A stretch of 49,831 nucleotides of DNA. Source: Mycolicibacterium sp. CH28. GTDB taxonomy: Bacteria; Actinomycetota; Actinomycetes; Mycobacteriales; Mycobacteriaceae. The position numbers and the translations under genes were made by a program. Position 1 is the stretch's first letter; every line of letters starts with the position of its first letter. The stretch lies in contig NZ_SRLQ01000006.1 in NCBI RefSeq assembly GCF_004745805.1, positions 1-49,831 on the forward strand. The letters are read 5' to 3'. Below, piece after piece: positions 9,126-17,080 of the stretch. The notes beneath the pieces were generated by a model. The model had not been told where the DNA came from, did not search any database, and saw only the letters and a list, made by a program, of their open reading frames with translations.

Positions 9126-9491
9126 ATGGACTCGACCCGCGTGGATCGGTGGTTGTGGGCGGTCCGGCTGACCAAGACCCGGCCGGACGCCGCCGCGGCC
9201 TGTCGAGGAGGGCACGTGCGCGTCAACGATCGGCTGGCCAAGCCGTCGACGATGGTGTCACCCGGGGACCGGGTGCGCGCCCTGGTTGGGGACACGACCC
9301 GAATCGTCGAGGTGCTGCGCGTCATCCCCAAACGGGTCGGCGCGGTCGATGCCGTGACCTGTTACCTGGACCGCACGCCCCCGCCGCCCGCGACCCCGTC
9401 CGTTCCCGTCGCAGCTCGCGACCGCGGGGCGGGCCGCCCGACCAAACGGGACCGCCGCGCTCTCGACAAGTGGCGTGCCGGCCTGCGGTGA
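9126..9491 (+). CDS. S4-domain RNA-binding protein (Hsp15-like)
   Basis: This is a small basic protein of about 121 residues with an N-terminal S4 domain: TRVDRWLWAVRLTKTRPDAA, then CRGGHVRVNDRLAKPSTMVSPGD. The C-terminus is Arg/Lys-rich (GRPTKRDRRALDKW). Hsp15 relatives bind stalled 50S subunits carrying tRNA. Start ATG 9126 is chosen because family members begin just before the xDRWLW motif; ATG 9114 is in frame and possible. It is on the same strand as the catabolic genes but is probably an unrelated housekeeping gene. Confidence 0.85.
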   Translation: MDSTRVDRWLWAVRLTKTRPDAAAACRGGHVRVNDRLAKPSTMVSPGDRVRALVGDTTRIVEVLRVIPKRVGAVDAVTCYLDRTPPPPATPSVPVAARDRGAGRPTKRDRRALDKWRAGLR

Positions 9492-9548
9492 TCAACTCTT
9501 CAGGGCGAACTGGTGAGGTCACCTCGACCCTTGCCAACCGATAGAACG

Positions 9549-9572
9549 AAAAGTAACGTCAGCTTTAGTTTT
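9549..9572. promoter_or_regulatory. 24-bp inverted repeat before tetR, same as at 4457
   Basis: AAAAGTAA (9549-9556) and TTAGTTTT (9565-9572) flank CGTCAGCT. Both arms are identical to the element at 4457-4480. It lies 26 bp before the ATG of the TetR gene, a normal position for autorepression. Confidence 0.6.
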
Positions 9573-9598
9573 CTCACCGCGAGTACGGGGGACAACGC

Positions 9599-10255
9599 AT
9601 GGAACCGTCCAACCGTTCGCATCGCGCGAGCGCGACCGGCGGCCCGCGCACACTGAGCGCCAAGGGCCGCCAAACCCAGCAGGCCATCGAGGATGCCGCC
9701 CGGAAGTTGTTCGCCGAACGCGGTTTTCACGGCACCACACTGGTGGACATCACCTCCGCCGCAGGCAAATCGCCGGCCGTGTTCTACCGCTACTTCGACG
9801 ACAAGGAGGACCTGCTGGCCGCGCTGGCCGACACGTTCCTGCGCGACGTCGTGCTGCCCTCCGGCGTGCGAGTGCAGCTGCCCGAGTCACCACACGACTC
9901 CGGATTCTTCGTCGCTGTTGTCACCGCCTACTGGGACATGTTCAAGCAGAGCATCGGCATCATGGTCGCGGTGGACCAGCTCGCCGCCACCCAGCCCCGG
10001 TTTGCGCTTCTACAGAACCAGTTCCGCCAGTTCGGCATCGACATCGTCAGCGCGTCGGTGCGTCGTGCCCAGGACCACGGCTATGCAGCGGGCGTGGATC
10101 CCGAACACACCGCGCTGGCCATCGCCTTGCTGTTCGAGCAGTTCACCACCGTGTGCCTGCGTCCGGACACCGCCGGCCTGGGGCTGCGGGTCTCGGATGC
10201 CGACGCCATCACCACCCTGTCCACCATCTGGAAGAAGACGCTCTACGGCTTCTAG
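9599..10255 (+). CDS. TetR-family transcriptional regulator
   Basis: The 218-residue protein has a TetR N-terminal helix-turn-helix at about 26-70 (AARKLFAERGFHGTTLVDI, then AAGKSPAVFYRYFDDKEDLL) and an all-helical ligand-binding C-terminus. An inverted repeat 26 bp upstream recurs before the dioxygenase operon, so the regulator probably represses both its own transcript, including the acyl-CoA dehydrogenase 18 bp downstream, and the 4520 operon. An acyl-CoA or aromatic acid is the likely inducer given the target genes. This is inference. Confidence 0.9.
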   Translation: MEPSNRSHRASATGGPRTLSAKGRQTQQAIEDAARKLFAERGFHGTTLVDITSAAGKSPAVFYRYFDDKEDLLAALADTFLRDVVLPSGVRVQLPESPHDSGFFVAVVTAYWDMFKQSIGIMVAVDQLAATQPRFALLQNQFRQFGIDIVSASVRRAQDHGYAAGVDPEHTALAIALLFEQFTTVCLRPDTAGLGLRVSDADAITTLSTIWKKTLYGF

Positions 10256-10273
10256 CCGACTGAGGAGATCAAC

Positions 10274-11530
10274 GTGGATTTCACTTTGCCCGAACACCTT
10301 CCGGCGGTACTGGCCGAAATGGATGCATTCATCGAGGCGGAGATCAAACCGCTCGAACGCGAACACATCCAGTATTTCGACCGACGCCGCGAGTTCGCCC
10401 GCACCGACATCGACAACGGCGGCATCCCCCGCAGGGAGTGGGAAGATCTACTCGGCGAGATGCGTCGCCGCGCCGATGCGGCAGGCTGGCTGCGCTACGG
10501 CCTGCCGTCGAAGTTCGGTGGCCGCGACGGCACCAACCTCGACATGGCCGTCATCCGGGAACGCCTGGCGCACAAGGGCCTCGGGCTGCACAACGACCTC
10601 CAGGACGAGTCCTCGATCGTCGGCAACTTCCCGCAGGTCATCATGATGGACCGATTCGGCACGGCCGACCAGAAACGCGACTGGATCGAGGCGATGCTGA
10701 CCGGCACCCGCTCGATGGCCTTTGGACTGACCGAACCCGACCACGGCTCGGATGCCACCTGGCTGGAAACCCGCGCCGAACGCGACGGCCCGGGAGATAA
10801 CGCAGATTGGGTGATCAACGGATCGAAACGATGGAACACCGGCGTGCATAGGGCCACCCATGACCTGGTGTTCGCCCGGACCTCGGGAGAAGCCGGGCAG
10901 GCCCGTGGCATTACCGCATTCCTCGTCCCATGCGACGCCAGGGGTTTCGAGGTGCCCTACTACTGGTGGACCTTCAACATGCCCAGTGATCACGCCGAGG
11001 TGGAACTGCACGACGTCCGAGTGCCCGCCGACGCGGTGCTCGGCCAGGTCGACCACGGGCTGGAGGTAGCACAGACCTTCCTGCACGAGAACAGGATCCG
11101 GCAAGCCGCCAGTAGCCTCGGCGCCGCCCAATACTGCATCGACCGTGCGGTCGAATACGCCGGCGAGAGAGTCACGTTCGGCAAGCCGTTGTCGGTGAAT
11201 CAGGCAGTGCAGTGGCCGCTGGTGGAGTTGCAGACCGAGGCGCAGATGGTTCGCCTGCTGGTGTATTACGCCGCCTGGGAACTGGATCGCAATCACCACC
11301 TCGAGGTGTCCGACAAGGTGTCGATGGCCAACTACCGCGCCAACCGGCTGGTGTGTGAGGCCGCCGACCGGGCGATGCAGGTCCATGGTGGCATCGGCTA
11401 CAGCCGCCACGAGCCGTTCGAACATATCTATCGCCACCACCGCCGGTACCGAATCACCGAAGGCGCCGAGGAGATTCAGATGCGCCGGGTGGCCCAGCGG
11501 ATGTTCAAGTTCGGCAAGGCCGCCCGCTGA
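10274..11530 (+). CDS. Acyl-CoA dehydrogenase
   Basis: This 418-residue FAD-dependent acyl-CoA dehydrogenase introduces a 2,3-double bond into an acyl-CoA. Visible are the central substrate/FAD signature MAFGLTEPDHGSDATWLETR (about 151-170) and the C-terminal QVHGGIGYSRHEPFEHIYR and RITEGAEEIQMRR. The Glu of ITEG aligns with the catalytic base of MCAD. It resembles the ACAD10/11-type proteins that pair with phosphotransferase-like kinases, and exactly such a gene follows. Start GTG 10274 has GAGGAG upstream. It is probably co-transcribed with tetR. Confidence 0.93.
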   Translation: MDFTLPEHLPAVLAEMDAFIEAEIKPLEREHIQYFDRRREFARTDIDNGGIPRREWEDLLGEMRRRADAAGWLRYGLPSKFGGRDGTNLDMAVIRERLAHKGLGLHNDLQDESSIVGNFPQVIMMDRFGTADQKRDWIEAMLTGTRSMAFGLTEPDHGSDATWLETRAERDGPGDNADWVINGSKRWNTGVHRATHDLVFARTSGEAGQARGITAFLVPCDARGFEVPYYWWTFNMPSDHAEVELHDVRVPADAVLGQVDHGLEVAQTFLHENRIRQAASSLGAAQYCIDRAVEYAGERVTFGKPLSVNQAVQWPLVELQTEAQMVRLLVYYAAWELDRNHHLEVSDKVSMANYRANRLVCEAADRAMQVHGGIGYSRHEPFEHIYRHHRRYRITEGAEEIQMRRVAQRMFKFGKAAR

Positions 11531-11531
11531 C

Positions 11532-12503
11532 GTGGCCGCCGAGACACTGTCCGCCGGCCTGTCCGGGGTGCTGCGCCCCCTGCTGGGCGGGGCAACCGAG
11601 ATCGAGAACCTGCGCGCACTCACCGGCGGCGCCAGCCGCACCACCTGGGCATTCGAGGCGGTGACCGGGTCACAGCGGCGCGCGTTGATCCTGCGCACCA
11701 GTCCGCCCGACGACGTGTATGCCGGTATGGAATTGGAGGCGGCGGTCCAGTCCGCGGTCGCCGCGGCGGGAGCACCAGTGCCGCACATCCTGATTGCCTC
11801 GAATTCGGTTGCCACATTGGGCAACCCTTTCCTGATCTGCGACGAGATCGCTGGTGAGACGATCGTGCGCCGGATCCAGCGGCGACTCGACGGCGACGAT
11901 CGCGCCCATCTGTTACGGCAATGTGCGCACGCACTGGCAGCCATCCATCGCGGCGCTGTCGACGCACCGGGGCTCGCCGAGCAAGACCAAATCGCCGAGT
12001 GGCGCCAGCGCCTCGACGAGATGGGCGACACCACAGCGACATTCGAGTGGGCGTTCCGATGGCTGGCCGGCAACCGACCGCCGGCCTCTCCTCCACGCCT
12101 GGTACACGGTGACTTCCGGATGGGCAACCTCATCGTCGACGGCTCCCACCTGGCGGCGGTGCTGGACTGGGAACTGGTGCACATCGGCGAGATCTACGAA
12201 GACCTGGCCTGGTTCTGCATCCGCGCCTGGCGTTTCGGCGCTCCGTCGACGATGGCCGCCGGAGGGCTGGGCAGCATCGACGACTTCGTCGCCGCCTACC
12301 AGGATGCCGGCGGTGCGCCCGTCGACCGGGCGACGCTGCACTGGTGGCTGGTGCTGGCCACCCTCCGCTGGGGAGTGATCTGCCGGTTCCAGGCGGAGCG
12401 CCACCTGAGCGGCCAGTCCCGCTCGGTCGAACTCGCCGCGATCGGGCGACGGGTGTGCGAGACCGAATGGGATGTCCTCGACCTCCTGGAGAGTGCGCCG
12501 TGA
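11532..12503 (+). CDS. APH-family phosphotransferase (ACAD10/11-kinase-like)
   Basis: This 323-residue protein has the aminoglycoside phosphotransferase fold. It has the Brenner motif HGDFRMGN (His192-Asn199) and the metal-binding DWE (212-214), so it should be catalytically competent. It starts one base after the acyl-CoA dehydrogenase stop (GTG 11532). In ACAD10/ACAD11 the same two activities are fused in one protein that handles 4-hydroxyacyl-CoAs by phosphorylation. The split gene pair here fits that pathway better than antibiotic resistance. That role is inferred from context. Confidence 0.87.
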   Translation: MAAETLSAGLSGVLRPLLGGATEIENLRALTGGASRTTWAFEAVTGSQRRALILRTSPPDDVYAGMELEAAVQSAVAAAGAPVPHILIASNSVATLGNPFLICDEIAGETIVRRIQRRLDGDDRAHLLRQCAHALAAIHRGAVDAPGLAEQDQIAEWRQRLDEMGDTTATFEWAFRWLAGNRPPASPPRLVHGDFRMGNLIVDGSHLAAVLDWELVHIGEIYEDLAWFCIRAWRFGAPSTMAAGGLGSIDDFVAAYQDAGGAPVDRATLHWWLVLATLRWGVICRFQAERHLSGQSRSVELAAIGRRVCETEWDVLDLLESAP

Positions 12504-12853
12504 CCGGGCTGAACGGGCGGCCCACCGCCGCCGAACTCGTCGCGGCGGTCGCCGAATTCCTCGAAGGTGACGTCCGGCCGAACACCACCGGTTCGGTCAA
12601 TTTCCACGCCCTGGTAGCCGCCAACGTGCTGCGCACCGTGGAGCGTGAATTGCTCGACGAGAACTCGGCCGAACCGCTGCGCGCTCTGGAGCGCCTCGGG
12701 TATCCCGACGAGCCCACACTGGCGGCGGCCATACGCGCCGGTGACCTCGACGAGCGCGGCGCCGAAGTGCTGCCGTGTCTGCGGGCCCTGGTGGGTCATC
12801 GGCTTTCCCTCGCCCATCCCGGCTACGACCGGCCCGATCCAGGAGCGCCGTGA
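12500..12853 (+). CDS. DUF6285 domain protein
   Basis: This 117-residue acidic protein starts with GTG inside the kinase stop (GTGA overlap). The conserved opening RPTAAELVAAVAEFLEGDV and FHALVAANVLRTVEREL match a small family (DUF6285) that commonly follows such kinase and acyl-CoA dehydrogenase pairs. No catalytic motif is visible. It may be an accessory subunit of the kinase. The function is unknown. Confidence 0.75.
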   Translation: MTGLNGRPTAAELVAAVAEFLEGDVRPNTTGSVNFHALVAANVLRTVERELLDENSAEPLRALERLGYPDEPTLAAAIRAGDLDERGAEVLPCLRALVGHRLSLAHPGYDRPDPGAP

Positions 12854-12990
12854 TCCCCGGCCGGCGCAACCGGAATGGCCAAGGGGTGGCGCCCCGGGCG
12901 TGCCGGGTGGTCAGAATAGGAGAGGACGGCCCGATCCGGCGGATCGACGAGTATCTCGACCCCGCCGAGTTGGCGCCGCCGCTGACCTGA
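12850..12990 (+). pseudogene. Remnant of a SnoaL/NTF2-like protein (C-terminal stub)
   Basis: A 46-codon frame opens with GTG overlapping the DUF6285 stop and ends with VVRIGEDGPIRRIDEYLDP, which resembles the last strands of SnoaL/limonene-epoxide-hydrolase-type proteins. The N-terminal 80-100 residues that such a fold needs are absent, and the first 20 codons are Arg-rich and unlike the family. It is best read as the end of a deleted gene fused by chance to a new start, still coupled to the operon. Confidence 0.6.
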
Positions 12991-13015
12991 ATGATCCGAA
13001 CGGTATAGAGGTGCC

Positions 13016-13546
13016 ATGACCGCCCTGCAAGCCCTACTCGACGATCCGACCACCGCCGGTGCCTGGAACCTGGTGCCCGCCCGCTCCTCGGTACGGTTCA
13101 AGAACAAGACCTTCTGGGGCCTGGTCACCGTCAACGGCGAATTCACCGAGGTGAGCGGCGACGGCCAGATCACCGCCAAAGGCGCGGTATTCGGCCGGCT
13201 CGAGATCCAGGCGTCCTCGCTGAGCACCGGCATCGGGAAACGCGACGAGCACCTTCTGTCGCCGGATTTCTTCGACGCCAAGACCCATCCCGAGATCAGC
13301 GTCGAGGTGACCGGGCTGCAGCCCACCGGCGAGAACACCGCCGATCTGCGAGCCACACTGACCGTGCGCGGCACCACCCGCCCGCTGCCGCTGCCGGTCA
13401 CCGTCGGCCGGCTTGGTGACGGCACCATCGAATTGTCGGCACGCACGTCGATCGACCGGACGGCGCTGGGCGTCAGCGGCAACATGATCGGGATGATGCC
13501 GGCGACCACCATGCTGCTGGCACAGCTCGTCTTCGCCAAGGACTGA
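13016..13546 (+). CDS. YceI-family lipid-binding protein
   Basis: This 176-residue protein has the YceI lipocalin-like beta-barrel, which binds polyisoprenoid-type lipids. Markers are AGAWNLVPARSSVRFKNKTFWG, the central GKRDEHLLSPDFFDAKTHPE and late ELSARTSIDRTALGVSG. There is no signal peptide, so unlike E. coli YceI it is probably cytoplasmic. ATG 13016 has GAGGT close upstream. It lies between the catabolic block and the response regulator without clear coupling to either. Confidence 0.9.
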   Translation: MTALQALLDDPTTAGAWNLVPARSSVRFKNKTFWGLVTVNGEFTEVSGDGQITAKGAVFGRLEIQASSLSTGIGKRDEHLLSPDFFDAKTHPEISVEVTGLQPTGENTADLRATLTVRGTTRPLPLPVTVGRLGDGTIELSARTSIDRTALGVSGNMIGMMPATTMLLAQLVFAKD

Positions 13547-13595
13547 CCGGCGCACGTTGCAGGCTAAACCGGCGACCGGGCAGGCGCTTTCGCAG

Positions 13596-13601
13596 TAGCA
13601 T
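13596..13601 (+). promoter_or_regulatory. -10 box for a leaderless response-regulator transcript
   Basis: TAGCAT fits TANNNT and ends 7 nt before the GTG start at 13609, with no ribosome-binding site between. This is the usual geometry of a mycobacterial leaderless mRNA. Confidence 0.5.
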
Positions 13602-13608
13602 CGGCTGC

Positions 13609-14013
13609 GTGTCCCGCCCCGGCGCGCAGCCCCTGCATATCCTGGTGTACAGCAGCAACGCTCGCACCCGCGAACAGGTGCGCCTGGCATTGGGCAAGCG
13701 TGTCCATCCCGAACTGCCGGAGCTGACCTACACCGATGTCGCCACCGGGCCCATGGTGATCCAGCTGATGGACGCCGGCGGATTCGATCTGGTGATCCTC
13801 GACGGCGAGGCGTCCCCGGTCGGCGGCATGGGCATTGCCAAACAACTCAAGGACGAGATCGACGACTGCCCGCCGGTGCTGGTCTTGACCGGTCGGCCCG
13901 ACGACGCCTGGCTGGCCAACTGGTCGCGGGCCGAAGCCGCGGTGCCCCACCCCATCGATCCGATCCGCCTGGGCGAAGCTGTCACAAGTTTGCTGCACGC
14001 TCCAGCGCGGTAG
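13609..14013 (+). CDS. Orphan response-regulator receiver-like protein next to nuo
   Basis: This 134-residue single receiver-like domain has no output domain. Asp65 (in LVILDGEASP) sits at the phosphorylation position and Thr94 (in VLVLTGRPDD) at the conserved Ser/Thr. The acidic pair after beta-1 is replaced by YSSN (14-17), and the usual Lys before Pro is His114 (VPHPID). Mg-dependent phosphotransfer is therefore doubtful. The position directly before nuoA matches Rv3143 in M. tuberculosis as I recall it, so it may act by protein contact with complex I or its regulators. That role is inference. Confidence 0.85.
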   Translation: MSRPGAQPLHILVYSSNARTREQVRLALGKRVHPELPELTYTDVATGPMVIQLMDAGGFDLVILDGEASPVGGMGIAKQLKDEIDDCPPVLVLTGRPDDAWLANWSRAEAAVPHPIDPIRLGEAVTSLLHAPAR

Positions 14014-14039
14014 CGACAAACGGGAATTGCGCTGTCGCT
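14012..14039 (+). terminator. Hairpin after the response-regulator gene
   Basis: AGCGACA (14012-14018) and TGTCGCT (14033-14039) form a perfect 7-bp stem with a 14-nt loop, starting within the stop codon of the receiver gene. It lacks a T-tract. It would separate this gene from the nuo operon, or allow partial read-through into it. Confidence 0.4.
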
Positions 14040-14120
14040 CTTGCCCTCTCGGCACCCAAGGGCTGCGTCCAGTGATTGAAGCCATCCTAACGAAAACGCG
14101 ACAACCCGCGCCCTGGGATC

Positions 14121-14138
14121 GCTAGGCTGTGTCCTAGC
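14121..14138 (+). promoter_or_regulatory. Inverted repeat and -10-like box in the nuo promoter region
   Basis: GCTAGG-N6-CCTAGC is a perfect 6-bp-arm inverted repeat ending 38 bp before the nuoA ATG. TAGGCT inside it (14123-14128) fits a TANNNT -10 box. A protein bound here would cover the promoter. AGGAG at 14160-14164 is the probable nuoA ribosome-binding site. Confidence 0.4.
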
Positions 14139-14176
14139 TCACATCGACAGCCCAGAGCGAGGAGCGACGCAGCAGC

Positions 14177-14533
14177 ATGAATCTCTATACGCCCATTTTG
14201 GTGTTGGGGGCTATCGCGGGGGGGTTTGCGGTGGTGTCTGTGGTGATTGCGTTGGTGGTCGGGCCGCGGCGGTACAACCGGGCCAAGCTCGAGGCCTATG
14301 AGTGTGGGATTGAGCCGGTGGCTGATGTGGTGGGTCAGCGGTTTCCGATCAAGTACTACCTGACGGCGATGTTGTTCATTGTTTTCGATATCGAGATTGT
14401 CTTTCTGTATCCGTGGGCGGTGGCGTTCGATCGGCTTGGGACGTTTGCGCTGGTGGAGATGCTGATTTTCATGGCGACGGTGTTCGTGGCGTATGGGTAT
14501 GTGTGGCGGCGGGGTGGGCTGGAGTGGGATTAG
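14177..14533 (+). CDS. nuoA: NADH-quinone oxidoreductase subunit A
   Basis: The 118-residue membrane subunit has three transmembrane helices (about 6-27, 62-84 and 90-108). The cytoplasmic loop carries the conserved [15 protein letters not shown] segment, with the Cys of YECGI that faces the quinone pocket. It begins the complex I operon. Its coding strand is rich in G and T at third positions (gtg, ttg, ggg), unlike the C-rich later nuo genes. Confidence 0.97.
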   Translation: MNLYTPILVLGAIAGGFAVVSVVIALVVGPRRYNRAKLEAYECGIEPVADVVGQRFPIKYYLTAMLFIVFDIEIVFLYPWAVAFDRLGTFALVEMLIFMATVFVAYGYVWRRGGLEWD

Positions 14534-15078
14534 AAGAGCAGCTGCCGGGCGGCATTTTGTTGTCCACGGTGGAGAAGGTCGCCGGGTTCGTTCGTAAGGG
14601 GTCGTTGTGGCCGGCGACGTTTGGGTTGGCGTGTTGTGCGATCGAGATGATGGCGACGGCGGGTCCTCGGTTTGATATTGCCCGGTTCGGGATGGAGCGG
14701 TTTTCGGCGACGCCGCGGCAGGCGGATTTGATGATTGTGGCTGGGCGGGTGAGCCAGAAGATGGGTCCGGTGTTGCGGCAGGTGTATGACCAGATGGCCG
14801 AGCCGAAGTGGGTGTTGGCGATGGGCGTGTGTGCCTCCAGCGGGGGGATGTTCAACAACTACGCGGTGGTGCAGGGTGTGGACCACATCGTTCCGGTCGA
14901 CATCTACCTGCCGGGTTGTCCGCCGCGGCCGGAGATGCTGCTGCACGCGATTTTGGCGTTGCACGCCAAGATCGCCGAGATGCCGTTGGGCGTGCACCGC
15001 GACGAGGTTATCGCGGCCGCCGAGCAGGCCGCGTTGGCTGCCCCGACCACCCTGGAACTCAAGGGGTTACTGCGGTGA
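14524..15078 (+). CDS. nuoB: NADH-quinone oxidoreductase subunit B
   Basis: This 184-residue peripheral subunit holds the terminal [4Fe-4S] cluster N2, which passes electrons to quinone. Ligands are the paired cysteines in [10 protein letters not shown], then CASSGG and [13 protein letters not shown] 14524 is chosen because it gives the family start [10 protein letters not shown]; it overlaps nuoA by 10 bp. The C-terminus (ELKGLLR) is intact and its stop overlaps the nuoC start. Confidence 0.97.
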   Translation: MGLEEQLPGGILLSTVEKVAGFVRKGSLWPATFGLACCAIEMMATAGPRFDIARFGMERFSATPRQADLMIVAGRVSQKMGPVLRQVYDQMAEPKWVLAMGVCASSGGMFNNYAVVQGVDHIVPVDIYLPGCPPRPEMLLHAILALHAKIAEMPLGVHRDEVIAAAEQAALAAPTTLELKGLLR

Positions 15079-15791
15079 CCGGCGGGCAGGAGCGAAGCGA
15101 CCGGGGAATTGGGACCGGCGGGCGGGAGCGGAGCGACCGGGGAATTGGGACCGGCGGGCAGGAGCGGAGCGACCGGGGAATTGGGACCGGCGACGTGTCG
15201 GGGTATGGCCGAACGGTGCGGCGGAAGTCACTGTGGGACAGCGCTACCCGGCCCTACGGCAGCTATTTCGACGAGGTCGTCGACCGGCTAGCGCTCACCC
15301 TTGGTGGGGAGTTCGGGTTCGCGGTGGAACGCGTGGCCGTCCATGCTGGTCAGCTCACGCTGCACGTCGCGCGCGATTTCCTCGTCGCCGTCGGTCGGGC
15401 GTTGCGCGACGACCCGGCATTGCGGTTCGAGTTGTGTTCTGGGGTCTCAGGTGTGCACTACCCCTCGGACGTGGGCCGGGAACTACATGCGGTGTATCCG
15501 TTGATGTCGATCACGCACAACCGGCGGGTGCAGGTCGAGGTGACCTGTTCGGATGCCGATCCGCATATCCCGTCGCTGTTTTCGGTGTATCCGACGTGCG
15601 ACTGGCATGAGCGGGAGACCTTCGACTTCTTCGGCATCATCTTCGATGGTCATCCCGGGCTGACCCGTATCGAGATGCCTGATGACTGGGTGGGACACCC
15701 GCAGCGAAAGGACTATCCGTTGGGCGGTATCCCGGTGGAATTCCAGGGCGCCACCGTCGCGCCTCCGGATGAGCGGCGGGCATATCGCTAA
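15075..15791 (+). CDS. nuoC: NADH-quinone oxidoreductase subunit C with repeat-built N-terminus
   Basis: This 238-residue 30-kDa subunit sits beside NuoD in the connecting fragment. The conserved body runs from SGYGRTVRR to the C-terminal signature [19 protein letters not shown] and [20 protein letters not shown] 15075 overlaps the nuoB stop (GTGA) and is the only start consistent with the reading frame. Codons 2-37 are three tandem 12-codon repeats ([12 protein letters not shown]), followed directly by the normal GTGD-SGYG region. As recalled, M. tuberculosis NuoC has an unrelated N-terminal stretch before the same GTGD-SGYG. The repeats therefore seem to have replaced or extended a variable leader without harming the core. 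Confidence 0.95.
   Translation: MTGGQERSDRGIGTGGRERSDRGIGTGGQERSDRGIGTGDVSGYGRTVRRKSLWDSATRPYGSYFDEVVDRLALTLGGEFGFAVERVAVHAGQLTLHVARDFLVAVGRALRDDPALRFELCSGVSGVHYPSDVGRELHAVYPLMSITHNRRVQVEVTCSDADPHIPSLFSVYPTCDWHERETFDFFGIIFDGHPGLTRIEMPDDWVGHPQRKDYPLGGIPVEFQGATVAPPDERRAYR
15078..15192 (+). repeat. 36-bp in-frame tandem repeat, three copies plus a 7-bp stub
   Basis: Units lie at 15078-15113, 15114-15149 and 15150-15185, with ACCGGCG starting a fourth at 15186. Units differ at one to two positions (CAG/CGG and GAA/GGA). Each encodes TGG(Q/R)ERSDRGIG. The unit has no stop codon in any of the six frames. It belongs to the same family and phase as the array at 4961-5041. Confidence 0.95.
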
Positions 15792-17080
15792 TGGTCGAAA
15801 CAGCCTTCACCGCCAACGGTAGCGATTGGGGTCAGATCACTTCTTCGGTGATCGAAGACCATGCCGAACGGATCGTGGTGAATATGGGTCCGCAGCATCC
15901 CTCGACGCATGGGGTGTTGCGGTTGATTTTGGAGATTGAGGGTGAGACGGTCACCGAAGCTCGGTGTGGGATCGGCTATCTGCATACCGGGATCGAGAAG
16001 AATCTGGAGTACCGCAACTGGACGCAGGGTGTGACGTTCGTGACGCGGATGGACTACCTGTCGCCGTTCTTCAACGAGACCGCGTATTGCCTTGGTGTGG
16101 AACGCCTTCTAGGAATCACCGACGATATTCCTGAGCGGGCGTCGGTGATCCGGGTGCTGCTGATGGAGCTGAACCGGATTTCCTCGCATCTGGTGGCGCT
16201 GGCCACCGGCGGGATGGAACTGGGTGCGATGTCACCGATGTTCTTCGGCTTCCGCGACCGCGACCTGATCCTGTCGTTCTTCGAAGCGGTGACCGGGTTG
16301 CGGATGAACAACGCCTACATCCGCCCCGGCGGGGTGGCCACCGATCTGCCCGAGGACGGCCCGGCCCGCCTCGAAGAACTGCTGGGGGTTCTGCCGGGGC
16401 ATCTCGACGAGCTCGGTGATCTGTTGACCGAGAGCTACATCTGGAAGGGCCGCACCCAGGGCATCGGCTATCTGGATCTGACCGGCTGCATGGCCCTCGG
16501 TATCACCGGGCCGGTGTTGCGCTCCACCGGACTGCCCCACGACCTGCGCAAGACCCAACCCTATTGCGGCTACGAGACCTACGACTTCGAGGTGATCACC
16601 GACACCGGTGCGGACTGCTACGGGCGATATCTGATCCGGGTCAAGGAGATGTATGAGTCGGTGAAGATCGTGCGCCAGTGCCTGGCCCGGCTCGAGCCGG
16701 GCCCGGTGATGATCACCGACAAGAAACTCGCCTGGCCGGCCGACCTCACGCTCGGCCCCGACGGCCTGGGCAATTCCCCGGAGCACATCGCCACGATCAT
16801 GGGCACCTCGATGGAAGGTTTGATCCACCACTTCAAACTCGTCACCGAAGGGTTCCGCGTCCCGGCCGGGCAGGTCTACACCGCGGTCGAGTCGCCCCGC
16901 GGGGAACTCGGGGTGCACATGGTCTCCGACGGCGGGACCCGCCCCTATCGGGTGCACTACCGGGACCCGTCGTTCACGAACCTGCAAGCGGTCGCGGCGA
17001 TGTGCGAGGGCGGCATGGTCGCCGACGTGATCGCGTCGGTGGCCTCGATCGATCCGGTGATGGGTGGTGTCGACAGGTGA
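15791..17080 (+). CDS. nuoD: NADH-quinone oxidoreductase subunit D
   Basis: This 429-residue 49-kDa subunit forms the quinone site with NuoB. The hallmark [14 protein letters not shown] is near residue 35, with the quinone-head His in STHG. The conserved [14 protein letters not shown] and GSYIRPGG-like [12 protein letters not shown] segments are present, and the C-terminus ends in DPVMGGVDR as expected. The ATG overlaps the nuoC stop by one base (TAATG). Codon use shifts from G/T-ending to C-ending codons within this gene. Confidence 0.97.
   Translation: MVETAFTANGSDWGQITSSVIEDHAERIVVNMGPQHPSTHGVLRLILEIEGETVTEARCGIGYLHTGIEKNLEYRNWTQGVTFVTRMDYLSPFFNETAYCLGVERLLGITDDIPERASVIRVLLMELNRISSHLVALATGGMELGAMSPMFFGFRDRDLILSFFEAVTGLRMNNAYIRPGGVATDLPEDGPARLEELLGVLPGHLDELGDLLTESYIWKGRTQGIGYLDLTGCMALGITGPVLRSTGLPHDLRKTQPYCGYETYDFEVITDTGADCYGRYLIRVKEMYESVKIVRQCLARLEPGPVMITDKKLAWPADLTLGPDGLGNSPEHIATIMGTSMEGLIHHFKLVTEGFRVPAGQVYTAVESPRGELGVHMVSDGGTRPYRVHYRDPSFTNLQAVAAMCEGGMVADVIASVASIDPVMGGVDR

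Noticed and set aside
10448..12184. 578-codon minus-strand frame
   Set aside because: It covers the acyl-CoA dehydrogenase and kinase genes in antisense; both sense genes have clear motifs.
11532..12503. Aminoglycoside resistance gene
   Set aside because: The Brenner motif is present, but the gene is coupled to an acyl-CoA dehydrogenase and DUF6285, which fits lipid catabolism rather than resistance.
15078..15192. Repeat array considered as a CRISPR
   Set aside because: The units are directly adjacent with no spacers, lie inside a coding frame, and no cas genes are present.
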